64,000 nt of DNA from Bemisia tabaci (lineage: Eukaryota > Arthropoda > Insecta > Hemiptera > Aleyrodidae): NCBI RefSeq assembly GCF_918797505.1, contig NC_092800.1, positions 25,001,577 to 25,065,576 of the forward strand, read 5' to 3'. The position numbers and the translations under genes are program-made. The notes under the pieces are model-generated. The model saw only the letters and a list, made by a program, of their open reading frames with translations. It did no database searches and was not told the origin of the DNA. Numbering within the stretch: the stretch's first letter is position 1; each line of letters starts with the position of its first letter. Shown here piece after piece: positions 31,242 to 44,292 of this stretch.

Positions 31242-32217
31242 GCTACGGAACCTTAGGCGCGTCTGGACGCGGCGTCCTGGACGCCGGCGGAAAATGCTGC
31301 TACCGAGTCGAGGGCGAGAAGACGCTCACATTTTAGAGCACGGCACCTTAGGAGCGGAATCCGTGGATTTTTTCCGCTCTGTCCGCCGTCAATTTCTCGA
31401 ATTTTCGTTGATCGGACAGTATGCTCTGGGCCGCGAAAATGGCTGTACGCGCTTTTTTTTAGGAGGGTGTGGATTCGATCGACAAAAATCGACCGAAAAA
31501 TAAAAACGTGAATCGATCGACACCAATCGATGGACAAATTACTAAAAAACGGGTGTCGATTCGATCGACAAAAAATGTGGATCGATAGACGAGAAATGAT
31601 TGACAATTAAAAGGAAAACCGGTATCTAGTCAATCGACATGAATCGATCGAAAAACCAAAACGTGAACCAATCGACGTAATTCGATCGATTCACAACTTG
31701 GTCGATCGATTCACGGGTTTGTCGATCAAATCACAGGTTTGTCGATCGACTCATAGGTTTGTCGATCGATTCGCAGGTTTGTCGATCGACTCATAGGTTT
31801 GTCGATCGATTCACAGGTTTGTCGATAGACTCACAGGTTTGTCGATCTATCCACGGCTTTTGTCGATTGATTCACGGGTGGGTCGGTCGATCCACGGCTC
31901 TTGTCGATCGATTCACGGAATTTTCGATCGATTCGCGGCTTTTGTCGATCAATTCACGGCCTTTGTGATCGATTCGTGGGTTTGTCGAACTAAACACATT
32001 CAAAAATCGGTAGGAAAGGCAGCGGACTGAGCGGAATTTCTCGGCGTCTTCGCTCCGATCTGTTCGCGACAGATCGGAGCGTCCTCGATCGGCGTTTTCC
32101 GCAGCGTCTCTTCGCCGCTAAGGTGCCGTCCCCGCGCAAAAATCATTAGACAGATTTATCGGCGTCTAGACGCCGCGTCCAGGACGCCGCGTCCAGACGC
32201 GCCTAAGGTTCCGTAGC
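31242..32217. mobile_element. 976-bp element with long terminal repeats and an internal 20-bp satellite
   Basis: GCTACGGAACCTTAGGCGCG at the left is mirrored at the right; pairing continues through the TCTGGACGCGGCGTCC block. Flanked by TTAAA on both sides (31237-31241, 32218-32222). The middle carries a GTCGATCGATTCA-type tandem array. No transposase. Confidence 0.84.
31678..31986. repeat. 20-21 bp tandem array (TGTCGATCGATTCACAGGTT-like)
   Basis: About 15 consecutive units; looser ATCGATCGACA motifs extend left to about 31460. The open frames across it are repeat translations, not genes. Confidence 0.9.
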
Positions 32218-32379
32218 TTAAAAGGACTCGCTGTTGCTGAGTCCGCCCCAACTTCATAAGAAAAGAATAATTTGATCTTCTCGAGCATTTCTATGATGAA
32301 GTTCGCCGCTATTGGTTTGACCTAGCAGCCCAAATAATAAAAGATAACAAAAGAAAGATAAGATGGTCCAGGACCCGGA

Positions 32380-32580
32380 GAAAAAAAAAACTTCAAGCGC
32401 ACAACCTGAAGTTTAGGTCATATGGACCCTGAAGTTTCCGGATTAAGCATCCGAAACCTTGCGGTCCAGCTACCGAAGTTTACATTTTAAGTACTTCTGT
32501 ACTTCGGTTGAAACTCCTCAAGAGTCAAACAAGTTCCGAATTACTTCAGATGTTTGACACGAAATTCTTATTTTACTTAT
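32380..32580. mobile_element. Diverged family C MITE
   Basis: AAAAAAACTTCAAGCGCACA, TTTAGGTCATATGGACC, TGAAGTTTCCGGATTAAGCA and GGTCCAGCTACCGAAG follow the family C order. Confidence 0.6.
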
Positions 32581-32581
32581 A

Positions 32582-32798
32582 CACGAAAAAAATGAAATTG
32601 CTGATTCAACAATTCAATTGCTAAAAACTGAGTGCAATGTTCAATTTAGATTTTACAACAAAAAAATGCTACCTAACCACATTGTAAACTAATTAACCAC
32701 GGGGTGGTAAGGTAGCATTTTTTGTGTAAATTACATTAAACATTGCACTCGCTGTTTTTAGCAATGAATGTTGAATCAGCAATTTGATTTTTTCCGTG
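32582..32798. mobile_element. MITE with CACGAAAAAAATG ends, TA-flanked at the left
   Basis: CACGAAAAAAATGAAATTGC at the left pairs with AAATTTGATTTTTTCCGTG-type sequence at the right; GCTGATTCAACA is mirrored by TGTTGAATCAGC and AATGCTACCT by AGGTAGCATT. A half copy follows gene 2. Confidence 0.8.
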
Positions 32799-32804
32799 TC
32801 TTAT

Positions 32805-33940
32805 TCATCAAAACAGACTTGGACAAAAAGAACTATGAAAACCCGAGAAAAATTACTCAAAATGGTTGTGTAATGTTTCCTATAATACCCTCCAGCCCTC
32901 CTGAAACGCTAGCCAAGTCCCCCACCTGCCCCCAGGAGCGTTAATTAATTTTAGAAATACCCCTATCACCGTGAATGAATTCAGCTCGGGGGTTCTATCT
33001 ATTGCCGCAACGTAACATCTCTTCAATTAATTTCGGAGCTCCTTCCAATAATCGGGAAAAGCCGACCGAGCGAAGCTAGTTAAAGAGTCGACGAAGTTCA
33101 ATAAACCGTCGCCAAGATGTTGATCTGAGCCGTGAGATCTGATCTTCGGCGGCGAAATTAGATTACTTTGACGTAAGAAAGTTTGCCTACCCCTCCCTAA
33201 CTGAATGAACTCCGGCCCTCCGAGGAGTCGCGAAAGTTGAGAAAGTTCCGCACACTTTAAAGAGTGCAATGAAGAGGGTTCCCGGTCCCGGTGAAGCAAA
33301 ACGTCCCGAAGCTTCCGAAAATTCGATGAGGGTGTTTGCAACGCATCAGTTTCGTTGCTTCATCTATTAACGAGGGCATTTAAAATCGTCCGATCTATTA
33401 TTATGAAATGATTAGACCATACGGTTTCACTTAATTTTACTAGAGAAATATTTGTATCCTTGTGTCATTTGCAGATGAAATGGGGAGGGGGGCGAAACCT
33501 GGGCAAACCCGAGGTTTGTGTGGATTTTGGCAAAGTTTGCGTGAATTTCGACACAAAGAGCGATGGAAAAATTTGAAAATCAATCTCGATATGGTAACTT
33601 ATTTCCGCAAAATCCATCACAAAACTTCGCTTTAAGGGGAGGGGGTTTAACCGTAGCGTTAGGGAACCTTATTTTATAGGAAAAACAGGCCTTGCTTTAG
33701 AAAGAGATTCGAGGGCGTGATACAAATATTTTAACTTCCACGTAGCATAAATTGCATACCTACCGTAAATGAAGGCGTATTTAGATTTCGCTTCGGATTT
33801 CATTCATTATTAAATCTAACTCTTGGAAGTGATTTGATACCGATAATGCGCACTTATCTTCCGGTAAGTTTGGTGCGTTCTTGGTAATTTCACCGAACAT
33901 TCTATAATTTATGATGAAATATTACGAATTTGGGACGGAA
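32805..33940. other. Non-coding, nothing recognised
   Basis: Mixed-composition sequence with open frames of 104 codons or less and no domain. Confidence 0.45.
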
Positions 33941-33944
33941 AATT

Positions 33945-34170
33945 GGACGTATTTCTATGAAACGGAACTAAGCGCCATCGGAGGAGGAAGATAGAGAAGG
34001 GCTTGGATTGGCGGCGGAATCGGGCGTCGGACTCATTCCCTCCTATACTCGCAATGCTTTTCCATGGCGCTTAGTTCCGTTTGACAGAACGCGCTATCCG
34101 GCATTCTAAATTCCTTAAAAAGAACTCAATTTGGTGCTTAGTTCCGTTTGACAGAAATACGTCCAATTAG
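33945..34170. mobile_element. Family L palindromic MITE
   Basis: TTGGACGTATTTCTATGAAA and CGGAACTAAGCGCC are mirrored by GGCGCTTAGTTCCGTTTGAC and GACAGAAATACGTCCAA. A relative lies at 61827-62072 and a small one at 18950-19032. Confidence 0.78.
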
Positions 34171-34224
34171 GAGTTCACCGTGAGTAATCATTAATTGCAG
34201 TAAATTGCAAATTTTACAGTTTTC

Positions 34225-34363
34225 AGAATCGAAAGCCAAGCCTCTTACTTTTAGCGGAATTCCTCTCGATTCAAGCCAAAATCCGCTTGAACCAAGATAA
34301 TTTTTTCTTCTCCAATTTATCAAGAGTCTAGACTCTACATCCAAGAGACCTTTCTCCCAGTGT
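34225..34363. mobile_element. Truncated family A MITE
   Basis: Only the right part remains: AATCGAAAGCCAAGCCTCTT, GATTCAAGCCAAAATCCGCT, AAGAGTCTAGACTCTACATC, CTCCCAGTG. Confidence 0.72.
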
Positions 34364-34398
34364 GTCAAAATTTGACTATCTGCTTCGTAAAATTCCTG

Positions 34399-34532
34399 CA
34401 GCCTGATTGTTTAAATTTATGTCGGCACGACAAGAATCGAAAATCGATATATTACGCGGCGCAGATAGGGCTGTGTCTTGTCTTATTCTGTCGACATAGC
34501 CAGTTAAAATTTCAACAATCAGGCTGCTGATT
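34399..34532. mobile_element. Small palindromic MITE
   Basis: CAGCCTGATTGTTTAAATTT is mirrored by AAATTTCAACAATCAGGCTG, with the core GATATATTACGCGGCGCAGA-TAGGGCTGTGTCTTGTC. A relative lies near 50970-51062. Confidence 0.72.
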
Positions 34533-35657
34533 TGACTAATTTCCTACAATACAATGCATACATCTCCAAAATTATTGTTTAAACAGGGGAAATCCGGCAA
34601 CGTCTGCGAGTTGATGCAGCGTTTATCCCGAGCACGGGAGTACGGACGTCGGTGCGGCATAAATTGATTAAATCAGAGCCCGCGAAACGGACGCGGAATG
34701 GAAATTAGATGGACGCTCCCATGCTAAAAGGACGTATGTCGCACGCAAATCCAATGCACATAGCTCCTTTTAGCAGCAATCCGTCGGATGAGCGGGAACG
34801 AGGAACGCCTACGCGGAAGAGAGGGTGGCTGGCGGGGACCGCAGAAGGGATGAAATGTCAATTCGAAAAGTTTCGAGCAACGGTTCGACCCACAAAATAA
34901 TAAGTGCAGCGATTTGTGAAAAACGTCTTAAAATAATAACGCCGACGGCACCGGTGGAGTAAAAACTTTTCCTCTCCCCTCGCCCTCCTCTTTTATCACA
35001 CAGTCTGCCACGATGCCAACGCAGACGATTAACTGGTCACCCTCCTGACAAAACGGCAAAATAGGTCAGTTGCGCTCATCTCAGAATCGTATCTTGATGC
35101 TCGATTCTTGCAGATCAGGTAAAAAAAATAAGACCCGTCCAAACAGCAACTTTCTACGTTCAATATTCACCGAGATATCTCGCTTTGAAAGATTCGGTTT
35201 ATGACGTCATCCACCGCGGTTGTGACACCCTTGCTTTCTTCCACCTGGCTTTCATCAGTTGATGAGACACATTTTTTCACCGCTTACTCGACGTGAAACT
35301 CGGATGAAAGCGAGGTGGAGGAAACCAAAGCTTAAGACACCGCCGATTACTCGAACCGTCAACGAACACAATTACTTGGGGTTAAACACTCTTTAAATTC
35401 TCATCGTAGGTTTCCGCGGATCCGGACAGTAAAAAAAGGGGGAAAACTTGATTCCCAGAGAAAGCAGAATATTGGAAATTCACAGTTAGTTAATATTTAT
35501 ACCGTCCTTTGGTATAATTTTACTGTGTTTTTCGTCTTCTCTGGGGGCCAACTTTTACCAGTAAAAATGTCGAGAAAGGGACAAAATCGGTAAAATTAAT
35601 AAGAACACAATAGAATTACTCAAAAGCAGTAAAATTATTGAGAATTCCTGGCAATAT

Positions 35658-35903
35658 ATGAGGACTTATCTGTAACAATAGCGGATGTGAAAAATTACCT
35701 TTTCGAAACACGTTAAAAAAACTGTTTAGTTCACACAAAAATTTAATATGTTTGGCTCTGGCATAATGTACAGATCTCGAAGATCACATCTCAAGTATTT
35801 TCTCAAAATTTTCTCGATGCCAAAACAGTTTTTTGGATGTGTGTCGAAAAGGTAATTTTTCACATCCGCTATTGTTACAGATAAATCCTCATATGACTAT
35901 CGG
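35658..35903. mobile_element. Palindromic MITE
   Basis: TATGAGGACTTATCTGTAAC and AATAGCGGATGTGAAAAATTAC are mirrored by GTAATTTTTCACATCCGC and GTTACAGATAAATCCTCATA. The outer flanks (35460-35930) contain more TAAAATTAC motifs. Confidence 0.8.
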
Positions 35904-35929
35904 GAATACTAGTAGCTTTACCAGTTTTT

Positions 35930-38900
35930 CTTTTTTTACGAATCGACTTGGCAAGTGCGATTGTTTCTCGCTGGGCTATTTTCTTCATCAGGGCGCACGA
36001 TAGTTAAAACTGTTTGCTGAACTCGACCCCCTCCCCTTCCAATCGCCTCCCTCCACCCCACCCCTCCCCCTCGTTACTCTCACGTGTTTTCAGATCAATC
36101 ATAAAAGTTTATGAGCATTATAACGGTAAAACTTTCGGTTGTAACTGTAGTTCCTAACTAGGTACGAGAGAGACCGGGAAGCATGGAGGGCGAACTATCA
36201 TATACGGACACCGACGGAGCTTGGAAAAATAATACGGGACAATTTGAAAACAAAGTAAAGCCCGGTCGAGACAGGGTCGCTTTTACCTCCCTAAGACCCT
36301 CGGAATGAGGTTTCGGGGTGGGGATTTAAGTTTTTCCACGATGGTGCACCCATTCACCAATTCACAGTCACTAATAGGTCGATTTCGTTGTCATATAATC
36401 GCGGTTATGGCTGGGTTTTAGCGATATCCTACACGTGATACAATGGTCAGGACGTTACTATGTCACAAATTAATTTGCTGTAAATAGTGGTCAAAGAAAG
36501 GAAGAATCATTACGAAGATCGCTTAAAACAGCGAGACGATGAGGGAATGGGTGAGGTCTCAAGTTCACTCCTCACCTCGTTTCACAATAAAGAGGTATTT
36601 TGCAGAATCGAAACATCAGCTTTGTAATGCTTACGCTACTCAAATTGTGCAATTTTGAACATAATTTGTAACAAAACATAAACTAACACACATCCTAGTG
36701 CGTAACTTGTATGCAACTGCAACCTGGAGTGAAAATACGATAAATGTGTGAGAAAGCTATTCCAACGGCAAATTGATCCAAAAGGTGTGAAATCCAAGCA
36801 GCATCGAAAATTTAACACGTACTATTCACAAATAATACTTCAATTAAAAAAATAAAATAGGTCTACGTTGAATTAAGCTAGGTAAATCATAGGTTTACGC
36901 TTCAAAAAAATCGACGGATTTTGATGTAATTAGTCTTTTGGTTGGTTTAGCATGGTTTTAACAGAGATTATGAGGCATCTTTACGACGAAGTAAACCTCT
37001 CGAAAGGTCTGATCGAACCTTCGTGCAGCAACGAGAGAAGGCTGTAGCGTCGAAGACGCCTTCAGTTTCATTTGATACCTCACCGCTCACACCGGAGTTA
37101 TAATATTTGTATCGAAAATTATTGTGCATCTAAATACTAACTGGCAGGACCTCCCAATCGCTTATCGTAGATTCATGAAGTTAGTGTCGTTTCGCACTTA
37201 GTCGAAAAAAACTTAATGAAAACTGTAGGGATATTTTGCGAAAGTTTCAAATCCTGGCTGATCCCGACTTAGGTCTTCAAAGAACAGCAACAACCCAGGT
37301 GCCGAAAGAAAGCATTGATAAAATTAATGAATGACTAAAAAGGAAAAAAGAATCCTTGACCTGCGATGGTTTCCTTCACAAAAAAGATAGTTTTATAAAA
37401 TGAAAATAAAGAGGGGAGAGGAGCGATGGGAGAGATCTGTTTAATTATTGCAGTTAGGATGAGTTTTTGTTCTTGAAACACGGAGTTTCAAGAACAAGCT
37501 AAGTTTGATAGCGCATGACAGAGTTGAGCGAGATCTTTTCCTTGGATGTCGTACACTTTGAATTTTAATAGAATCCCTCACGATGAAGACAGGTTCGCTC
37601 AGACTCTGCTATGTTTAAACCCCCGAAGCAACACCGGACCCTCGTCAAAAGTGAGCCACCTCTCCTCCATAATTTTTCCAAAAGAAAAGCAAAGCGGCCA
37701 AAACAGGCGGGCGGGGGGAGGCGGAGAAGCTGAACCACTTTCAAAGTGACTCTATTGTGGGAGAGAGAAAACATAATGGCGGCAAACTGTTGGCTCAGCG
37801 GGGAAACTCTGAGAAAAGCGGTGAATAGAAATCATTTTTCAATGCAGTCCGACTTCACCTCGAGACTAACAAGCCAAGAGCTTTCACTCGAGATAGGAAA
37901 ACGTTTCTATGACTCTCCGTCCCTTCCACCTAATAACTTTTTTGAGGTCGAAAACGAGTTATGGACTCAATCCGAGCCGTGAAAATGCAGAAATAGAGGC
38001 GTCTCTGTACTGAAGAAGAGCTGCGTGATTTTCACCTCTCAGTTTCAAGTACGAGGTAATTTGGAAACTTCAACTCCGGATCTTAGAAATTTCTAAATTA
38101 ATTTGATTCTTCAGTGAATCTTTCTCATGCAATGGGATACCGACGGACTGAACGTCTAGAAATCTACAAAAATGCATTGAATTTGACTGAAACTGATTGG
38201 ATACTGTTAAATTTCCGACATAAGAAGAGGTAAGTGAGTGCATCGCCAGTTTAAACGGCACCTCTGTACTATTGCAAATCGTTGCTTCTTTAGCGTAGGG
38301 GCGTAAGAGAAACTGCTTTGCTGATTGCGCTCGATGGTCCATTTGAATCCATCATTTTAAGGTTCCGCGTAGCAGTAAAGATACGCTCTTGGGTTGGAGG
38401 ACGAAGATTTAATACATTATGAGCATTTAGATATTCGAATAGGGGTGACGGAAAGAAGATAAAATTCGAAAAAATATCCGAAAAAAGAGGAAAATATGTA
38501 CAATTTTAACTCTGAGAGCGTTAAGAATGGCAATACACCATAAGAACATGAAAATGAAGATACGAACTAATTACATATATTGCAAATCATCTCATGAGTA
38601 TTATTTCCATCAGGAATTTCTACACTGTGAAGTGACATCATAAGACCTTGACGTATATCCTCGACATGAATTTTTACTGATTTTTCAGGTTGAACAATGA
38701 AAATACGTTTTGCCACCTAGGTACCTGACCCACTTGCTAGGTTTCTCCACAGTTTTTTGTGGCAGTTCCTTTGTGTTCACTGCTCGGAGACCTATTTAAT
38801 CATAAAAAAGAAGCCAAGAGAGTGGGAAAAAGTCGGGAGAACCGTTGAATGTTTTCCTTCCCTCCATCCGACGACAACAGCGCCTGGATTCTATGCAAAA

Positions 38901-39130
38901 CGCTCCATTCTTATTCGCTTCATTTGTGCCCAATGAAGGGTGCCATAAGTGGGTCGAGACGTATCCCCTCACTGAGGACCTCTCGAGATCAAATAATTTC
39001 CCCTTTCATCTCCATCTCCCTCGACCCTCTCGACACTGCATTCTTGGTTTATCCGCATCAGAGGTGGAAGGTCTAGGATGATCTCCATTGGTCCGTGATA
39101 CCAACTCAGGCAGTTATTGCTAGAGTACCT
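35930..39130. other. Mostly unique non-coding sequence
   Basis: No open frame with a recognisable domain, no RNA and no clear repeat in about 3.2 kb. Possible intergenic or long-intron DNA. Confidence 0.45.
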
Positions 39131-39131
39131 A

Positions 39132-39685
39132 TGGGTGTCCCGGGATTAAGTACAAATATTGAAGGAGTCGATTCTTTGGGTTAAAAAAAGACGTTTTTGT
39201 GGTATAACTTTGTTTTCCAAAAACCCTTTCCCTAGGTGCCATGGCCCCGCAAAGTTGGAGAAAAAAATCGTCTTTCTAACACTGTGACAATGTTTATCAA
39301 CCAGTATTAATGAAGATTGGAAAAGGGGGGTGATTTGTGCGCTTTTTTTCATTTTCGACTTCTAAAACAGGGCGAACGCATTTTGAGGGGGGTTTAGGGA
39401 CCTAAAAGTGGTCAAAATTAATATTTCCAGCGACAAAAATGGATTTTTGACGGCACCATCAAATTCAGCGCTGAAAAAAGTTGAGACAATGTGTTTTGCG
39501 TTTTTTCGCTATGACTCATCGTTTTCGCGATAATAGGGACTGAATGGACCGCGAGTGGGCGCGAAGGGGGTGGGGGTGGCCCCCTGGGAACGTGCTTTTG
39601 GAAGAAAAGTTGTACCACAAAAACGTCTTTTCTTGACCCAAAGAATCGACTCCTTCAATATTCGTACTTTATTCTGGAACACCCT
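39132..39685. mobile_element. Inverted-repeat element with GGGTGTCC / GGAACACCC ends
   Basis: ATTGAAGGAGTCGATTCTTT and GACGTTTTTGTGGTA near the left are mirrored by TACCACAAAAACGTC and AAAGAATCGACTCCTTCAAT at the right; TA borders both ends. Confidence 0.8.
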
Positions 39686-39988
39686 GTAGAGGGAGAGTAC
39701 GGACACGTCGGTAATTGAATCGGTGAGAACGAAAACACACCAACTCGGAAAATGAAAGCAATCAAGACTCACACAAAACTGCGCAGTGGTTGAGGAAATT
39801 AGTCTGAAAAAAGATTTTTGGTGCCAAGAGACAAGCACTTACAGGACATTTTAAAGGTCCAAGCTGGAACAGATGCGCTAACTTCAATTACATTTATAAA
39901 AATTGACCGTCTTTCATGAAAGTTGCGCATTTCTGAGTTACCGAGTTGGTGTGTTTTCGATCTCACTGATTCAATTGTGAGGTAAGGT

Positions 39989-40038
39989 TGAGCAACATGT
40001 ATAGAAATGCTTAAAATCGTACCCTCTCTACTGGTCCA
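39989..40038. mobile_element. Family B terminal fragment
   Basis: CAACATGTATAGAAATGCTT-AAAATCGTACC-CTCTCTACTGGTCCA is the right end of a family B MITE. Confidence 0.5.
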
Positions 40039-40079
40039 CTGATATTTTGTCTCCTTTCAAAAGTCCTAGTTCTTGGTTT

Positions 40080-40900
40080 TTCAAAACCCAGCTTTAGCCC
40101 ACGGAGCGCACCTCCTTGCTCTGGACCTTTCTTCTACTCCACGAACCAGGGGGCAAGGGGGGGCAGGGGGTTCCAACGGCCTGTTGAAACGATAAATCCG
40201 GCCGCCCCAAGACCCGACCCCGCTTCGAGAGGTAGCACGACGCGCGCGTCCCTCATAACTCACTCGCGGGGCCGGGCGCCTTTTCATAAAAACTCGAAAC
40301 CTTTTTGAGCGCCAGCATCCTCGAGCCTCTTCAACGTGAGAACGCCACCTACACCCCCCCCCCCCGCCCCCGCCCCGACGTCATTCTTATCGCGGCTCCC
40401 ATCTGCGCCATCCGGTCTTAGACTATCGTATTATGATAAGTTTATCGGGTCGAGAAGGCGACACAATGCGGGGCATTCCCTTTTATTTCCGCGCTCTTAC
40501 TTTCTTTGTTTTTATTCCCATTGTCGCGTCATCCCGGCCGTCGCTTTGTCCTCATTGACCGCGAAAGCGCGTAACTCCGCGTCGTTTGCTGGTTTAGTTA
40601 CGTGGTTTTGTGCGCGCCCAGATTGGAGGGAATCGGAACTTGAAGTTTTCAGAGTGGGGGATTTTAAGGAGAGCGCCGCGCCGCGTCGTTGAGCGATAAC
40701 ATATTTTGAGAGTGAAGCGGGATTAGGGAGGGCGACTTCTGGGCGACGAGCGACGGTTTCATTAACTAATGTCGCGGGCGGAGGGATCAAACGTCCCCGG
40801 CGGCGCCGTCCTGGGTTCTGTCCCCCGAAACAGGCGACAATATGAGCGACGATCTCAGCACTCGAGGAGGAATGTGAGAACGAGCTACGGAAAAAATTGA
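40080..40900. other. GC-rich CpG-containing island
   Basis: Locally GC-rich with many CG dinucleotides and a run of C around 40357-40366. Open frames of about 90-118 codons on both strands overlap each other and show no domain. It could be a promoter or non-coding exon of an unseen gene. Confidence 0.35.
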
Positions 40901-40925
40901 CAATGGGTCAGCTGCGCTGGTCATA

Positions 40926-41300
40926 GAATGGAGATGTTGCATGTGTGAGGAATTTGCGATTTGACAATTGATTTTTTTGAAAAGTTCGCGAGAAACACGA
41001 TGGTGCCACTGGTTTTCTCTGAAATCAACTCCCAAGCTCATAAAAAGCTCTCAAGTTGAGGCCAAAATGGAGGGGATATCCCACGCTATCCTGAGAGTCC
41101 ACCTCTACATCAAGACAAACTCTCCATGCAAAGATAGGGAGCAAATACATTAGCAGTGATGCCGTGTTTTCAGTTTTGGAGTCCCCAAATAAAGTGGCAA
41201 CCCTGTCAATGTATTTGCTCCCTCTCTTTGCATGAAGAGTTTGTCTTGATGTAGAGGTGGACTCTCAGGGTAGGGTGCAGGATATCCCCTCCATTTTGGC
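40926..41300. mobile_element. Family H palindromic element, second copy
   Basis: GGAGATGTTGCATGTGTGAG through CTCCATGCAAAGATAGGGAG and the mirrored CTCTTTGCATGAAGAGTTTG, ending GATATCCCCTCCATTTTGGC. The right arm is truncated relative to 23422-23935. Confidence 0.82.
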
Positions 41301-43530
41301 GAATCTTATCTAAAGATACCTATGTGCGACAGAGTAGGACCCCTGGTATAATTATATGCGTAAGTATGTGCAAAACTACCAAACCACGTACCTCGTTTAA
41401 GGTGTTTAAAAATCTCCACTCCAGTTTTAATTTTTTGAAGGAGAGCCAAACAACATCATTCCTTGAAATGTTTCCGAAGCGCGATACTACAGTTAAAATT
41501 GTAGGAGGAAAGTTGCTGTTTACTCGGGTCTTATTATGTTGAGCTAATGTACAAGAATCAAACATTGAAGCACGATTTTGTGACCGGTGTAACTGTCCTA
41601 CTAGAAAGTTGCGGGGGTCAAAAATGCTGAATGGCCTGCATAGGGAGAGTATTCGTCGTTTCCGAAACGAAAGAAAGTAACTTTATTCCAAGATGCAAAT
41701 TTTTTTTTAGTGAATTGAAATACAATTACAAGAAACCACACTCGGTAAACAACGACTTATTCGACCTTTAAACATGAATCCGACATTTTATCCAACATTT
41801 CTGCTGATAAAGTTATAACTAAAGAATTAAACCAAACCTCGGTGAAGCCTTCTCCGCAAAAATATCAGTGATGGAATCTTACCTGGAACACACAAAAGAA
41901 AAGATAAGTCAGTTTTAAAGCTTGAATAATGATTAATAAGAAACATTTAATAATAAGCTTACAAAATATACACCTGAGAATACAAACAAGCAGTTCCAAC
42001 GCCAAAGCGTTGGAGGGCGCTTCTTTAACACTGCGCATGCGAGGAACGTTTTCATACGGCCAAGCGAGAGTATTGCGGACGGACGATGTATAACAAATTG
42101 CCTACGTGAAGGTGGTCCGGCAGCAACATACCCGCCGCTAGTCTCTGGAAAACAATAGAAAATAGTAGTTGCGTACGTTGCCAGCGAGCGCGCTGCGAGC
42201 GCATCTGTTTCAATTACCTAGCATCGAGTCAAAGACATAAAGACGGAGGGCTAAAAGCAAAAAATGAAGCTTCTTTTCAACCACCTCTACTATTGGCTAG
42301 AGGATTGGCGGCGAAATCGGGACAAGTTTGAATTCAAATGTAGGGCGGGAACTGAATAAAATAATTGCGGAAACAAAGTATTCTAGGTTGATTTTTGCCC
42401 AAATTCACTTACCCACTCATATTTCTTTAACTTTAGGTTAGCTTTGGTCCGTCGTCGACCGATTAATTTCATTTGGGAGTAACGGTCATCTAGAACTGTA
42501 ACGACCTGTTTGAACCTGCAGAACCACCATGAGCAGAAGAAAAACTAACTTTATCTGAGATTACTGCCTATTACCAAGCAAGAGTAGGTGTAATACAATA
42601 GGACGCAGTCCCAACTTTCTTAATATATTCGTTTTAGGCATTTAAAATACGTTTCGAAGAAGAAATATGGAAAAATTAAGAGGACAAGTTCAAATCAAAT
42701 TTCCGTTTGCCGCCATGGATTCCCGCGCTCATTTACACACTCACACAAGCACCCAGCGCCAAACCAGGCTTCACTTTTTCCCCGTGCTTTTAGATACGAG
42801 CACTCCGTCTTTTGTCATGGGAACGGAGTTCCCCATGATATTAGAATCGTTCCGTTGCTTTCGCTATGGGATTCCCTATACCTCTGCGACCTTGAGCGTT
42901 TCGCCCAGTCTCCGATTTTTGGTTGATTTTCCGATGTATCAAAAACCGTTGTATTTTTTAGCCAATCATGTCTCTACGTCAAGTTGTGTTGATTTCTAAA
43001 ATTCGCTTTCAGCGAGTTTTTTTCCACATTGAGATGTCGTGTCTGACTGGTAAATCTGCGCAGAACCACGAAGTTCCGTTTTTAGGCAAATTCTTTTTTT
43101 TGGGAGGTTTTCATTGGCTATTTTTTCGCCATCAGTTTTCTGTTCGTTGGTGCAAAAGATCGCCTACTTCGTTGCTCTTGAGAAGCCGCCATTATCCCAC
43201 CTCAAATTTTAAACATAGAAATAAAGAAATTATAACTATTGTGCAAGGTGGAAAACTGCTCTGGAGGACCCGTTACGGATATATGAGCCAAAATCGGAAC
43301 TCGATTGATTGATTTATTCCATGAATACAGAAATATTGCCTGAGCTTACTGCCGCGATGGCAAATGCCTGCTGATATGAACCTTGAGACACATGATAGCA
43401 TAGGCAAACAATGTCTCACAGAGAAAGGCGCTTAGCTCGTTTCTCCAGAAGCTACGAAGACGCGAATCGCCGAATCGCTCAAGGACAACTCTTGTGATAA
43501 GTCCCGCCCATCGTCCGAGTCTTTTAAATG
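41300..43530. other. Non-coding, nothing recognised
   Basis: Open frames up to 114 codons (42667-42999, 42968-43312) have no family features and appear fortuitous. Confidence 0.45.
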
Positions 43531-43533
43531 CTA

Positions 43534-44292
43534 CGAGGGGCGTTCAATAAGTAAGTATCCCCCCTCTCTAAAATCCATTAGAATGAACCAATTTTAAAAA
43601 AACTTGGGCTCAAAATCTTCCTTAGGATATTTTGAGTTCAACAAAACAAACCGCAACAAAATCGGACTATGTGCGGCCGAACGCGAGCCGTTTGAACGCG
43701 CCGAGGTGCTCGACGCTCCCGCCGAATCCGCGAGGATTTGAAGTCCGCTACAGGAGAAGGCTTCTCTGCCGGAAAATAAATGGTGGTCTGATTTGCCATT
43801 TATCATCGTATCTGAAATCTGAACTCGGAGGAGTTAATTTTGAATCAGTGGAAGAGGTCAAACAAGCCGTCCACTCTTTCATCCGCGGTCAGCTGAAAGA
43901 CTTCCACGCACGAAGCATCCAAAAGCTGTTCTCTTAGTCTTAGTCTCAGTATCAGACTTGCTTGGATCGAGCTGGTTATGTGGAGAAGTGAGGTAAGCCC
44001 CTTATTCTACAAAAATTTCTTTGATTTTTCGTCAGTGATGAACGACTGAGGCTTTGGCAGAGAAGCCTTCTCCTGTAGCGGACTTCAAATCCTCGCGGAT
44101 TCGGCGGGAGCGTCGAGCACCTCGGCGCGTTCAAACGGCTCGCGTTCGGCCGCACATAGTCCGATTTTGTTGCGGTTTGTTTTGTTGAACTCAAAATATC
44201 CTAAGGAAGATTTTGAGCCCAAGTTTTTTTAAAATTGGTTCATTCTAATGGATTTTAGAAAGGGGGGATACTTACTTATTGAACGCCCCTCG
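43534..44292. mobile_element. Mariner deletion derivative with 237-bp inverted arms
   Basis: Begins CGAGGGGCGTTCAATAAGTA and ends with the mirror image, flanked by TA. Positions 43534-43770 and 44056-44292 are 237-bp near-perfect inverted repeats. The GGGGCGTTCAATAAG terminus and TA duplication are typical of mariner elements. The middle keeps only the 3' tip of the transposase. Confidence 0.88.
43779..43988 (+). pseudogene. Mariner transposase C-terminal fragment
   Basis: HLSSYLKSELGG, then SVEEVKQAVHSFIRGQ, DFHARSIQKLF and, after a TAG, QYQTCLDRAGYVEK-stop. This is the end of a mariner transposase; the DDD catalytic domain is absent and an in-frame stop follows LFS. Not functional. Confidence 0.82.

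Noticed and set aside
40336..40692. 118-codon frame as a gene
   Set aside because: Low-complexity proline start from a C run, overlapping opposite-strand frames, no motif.
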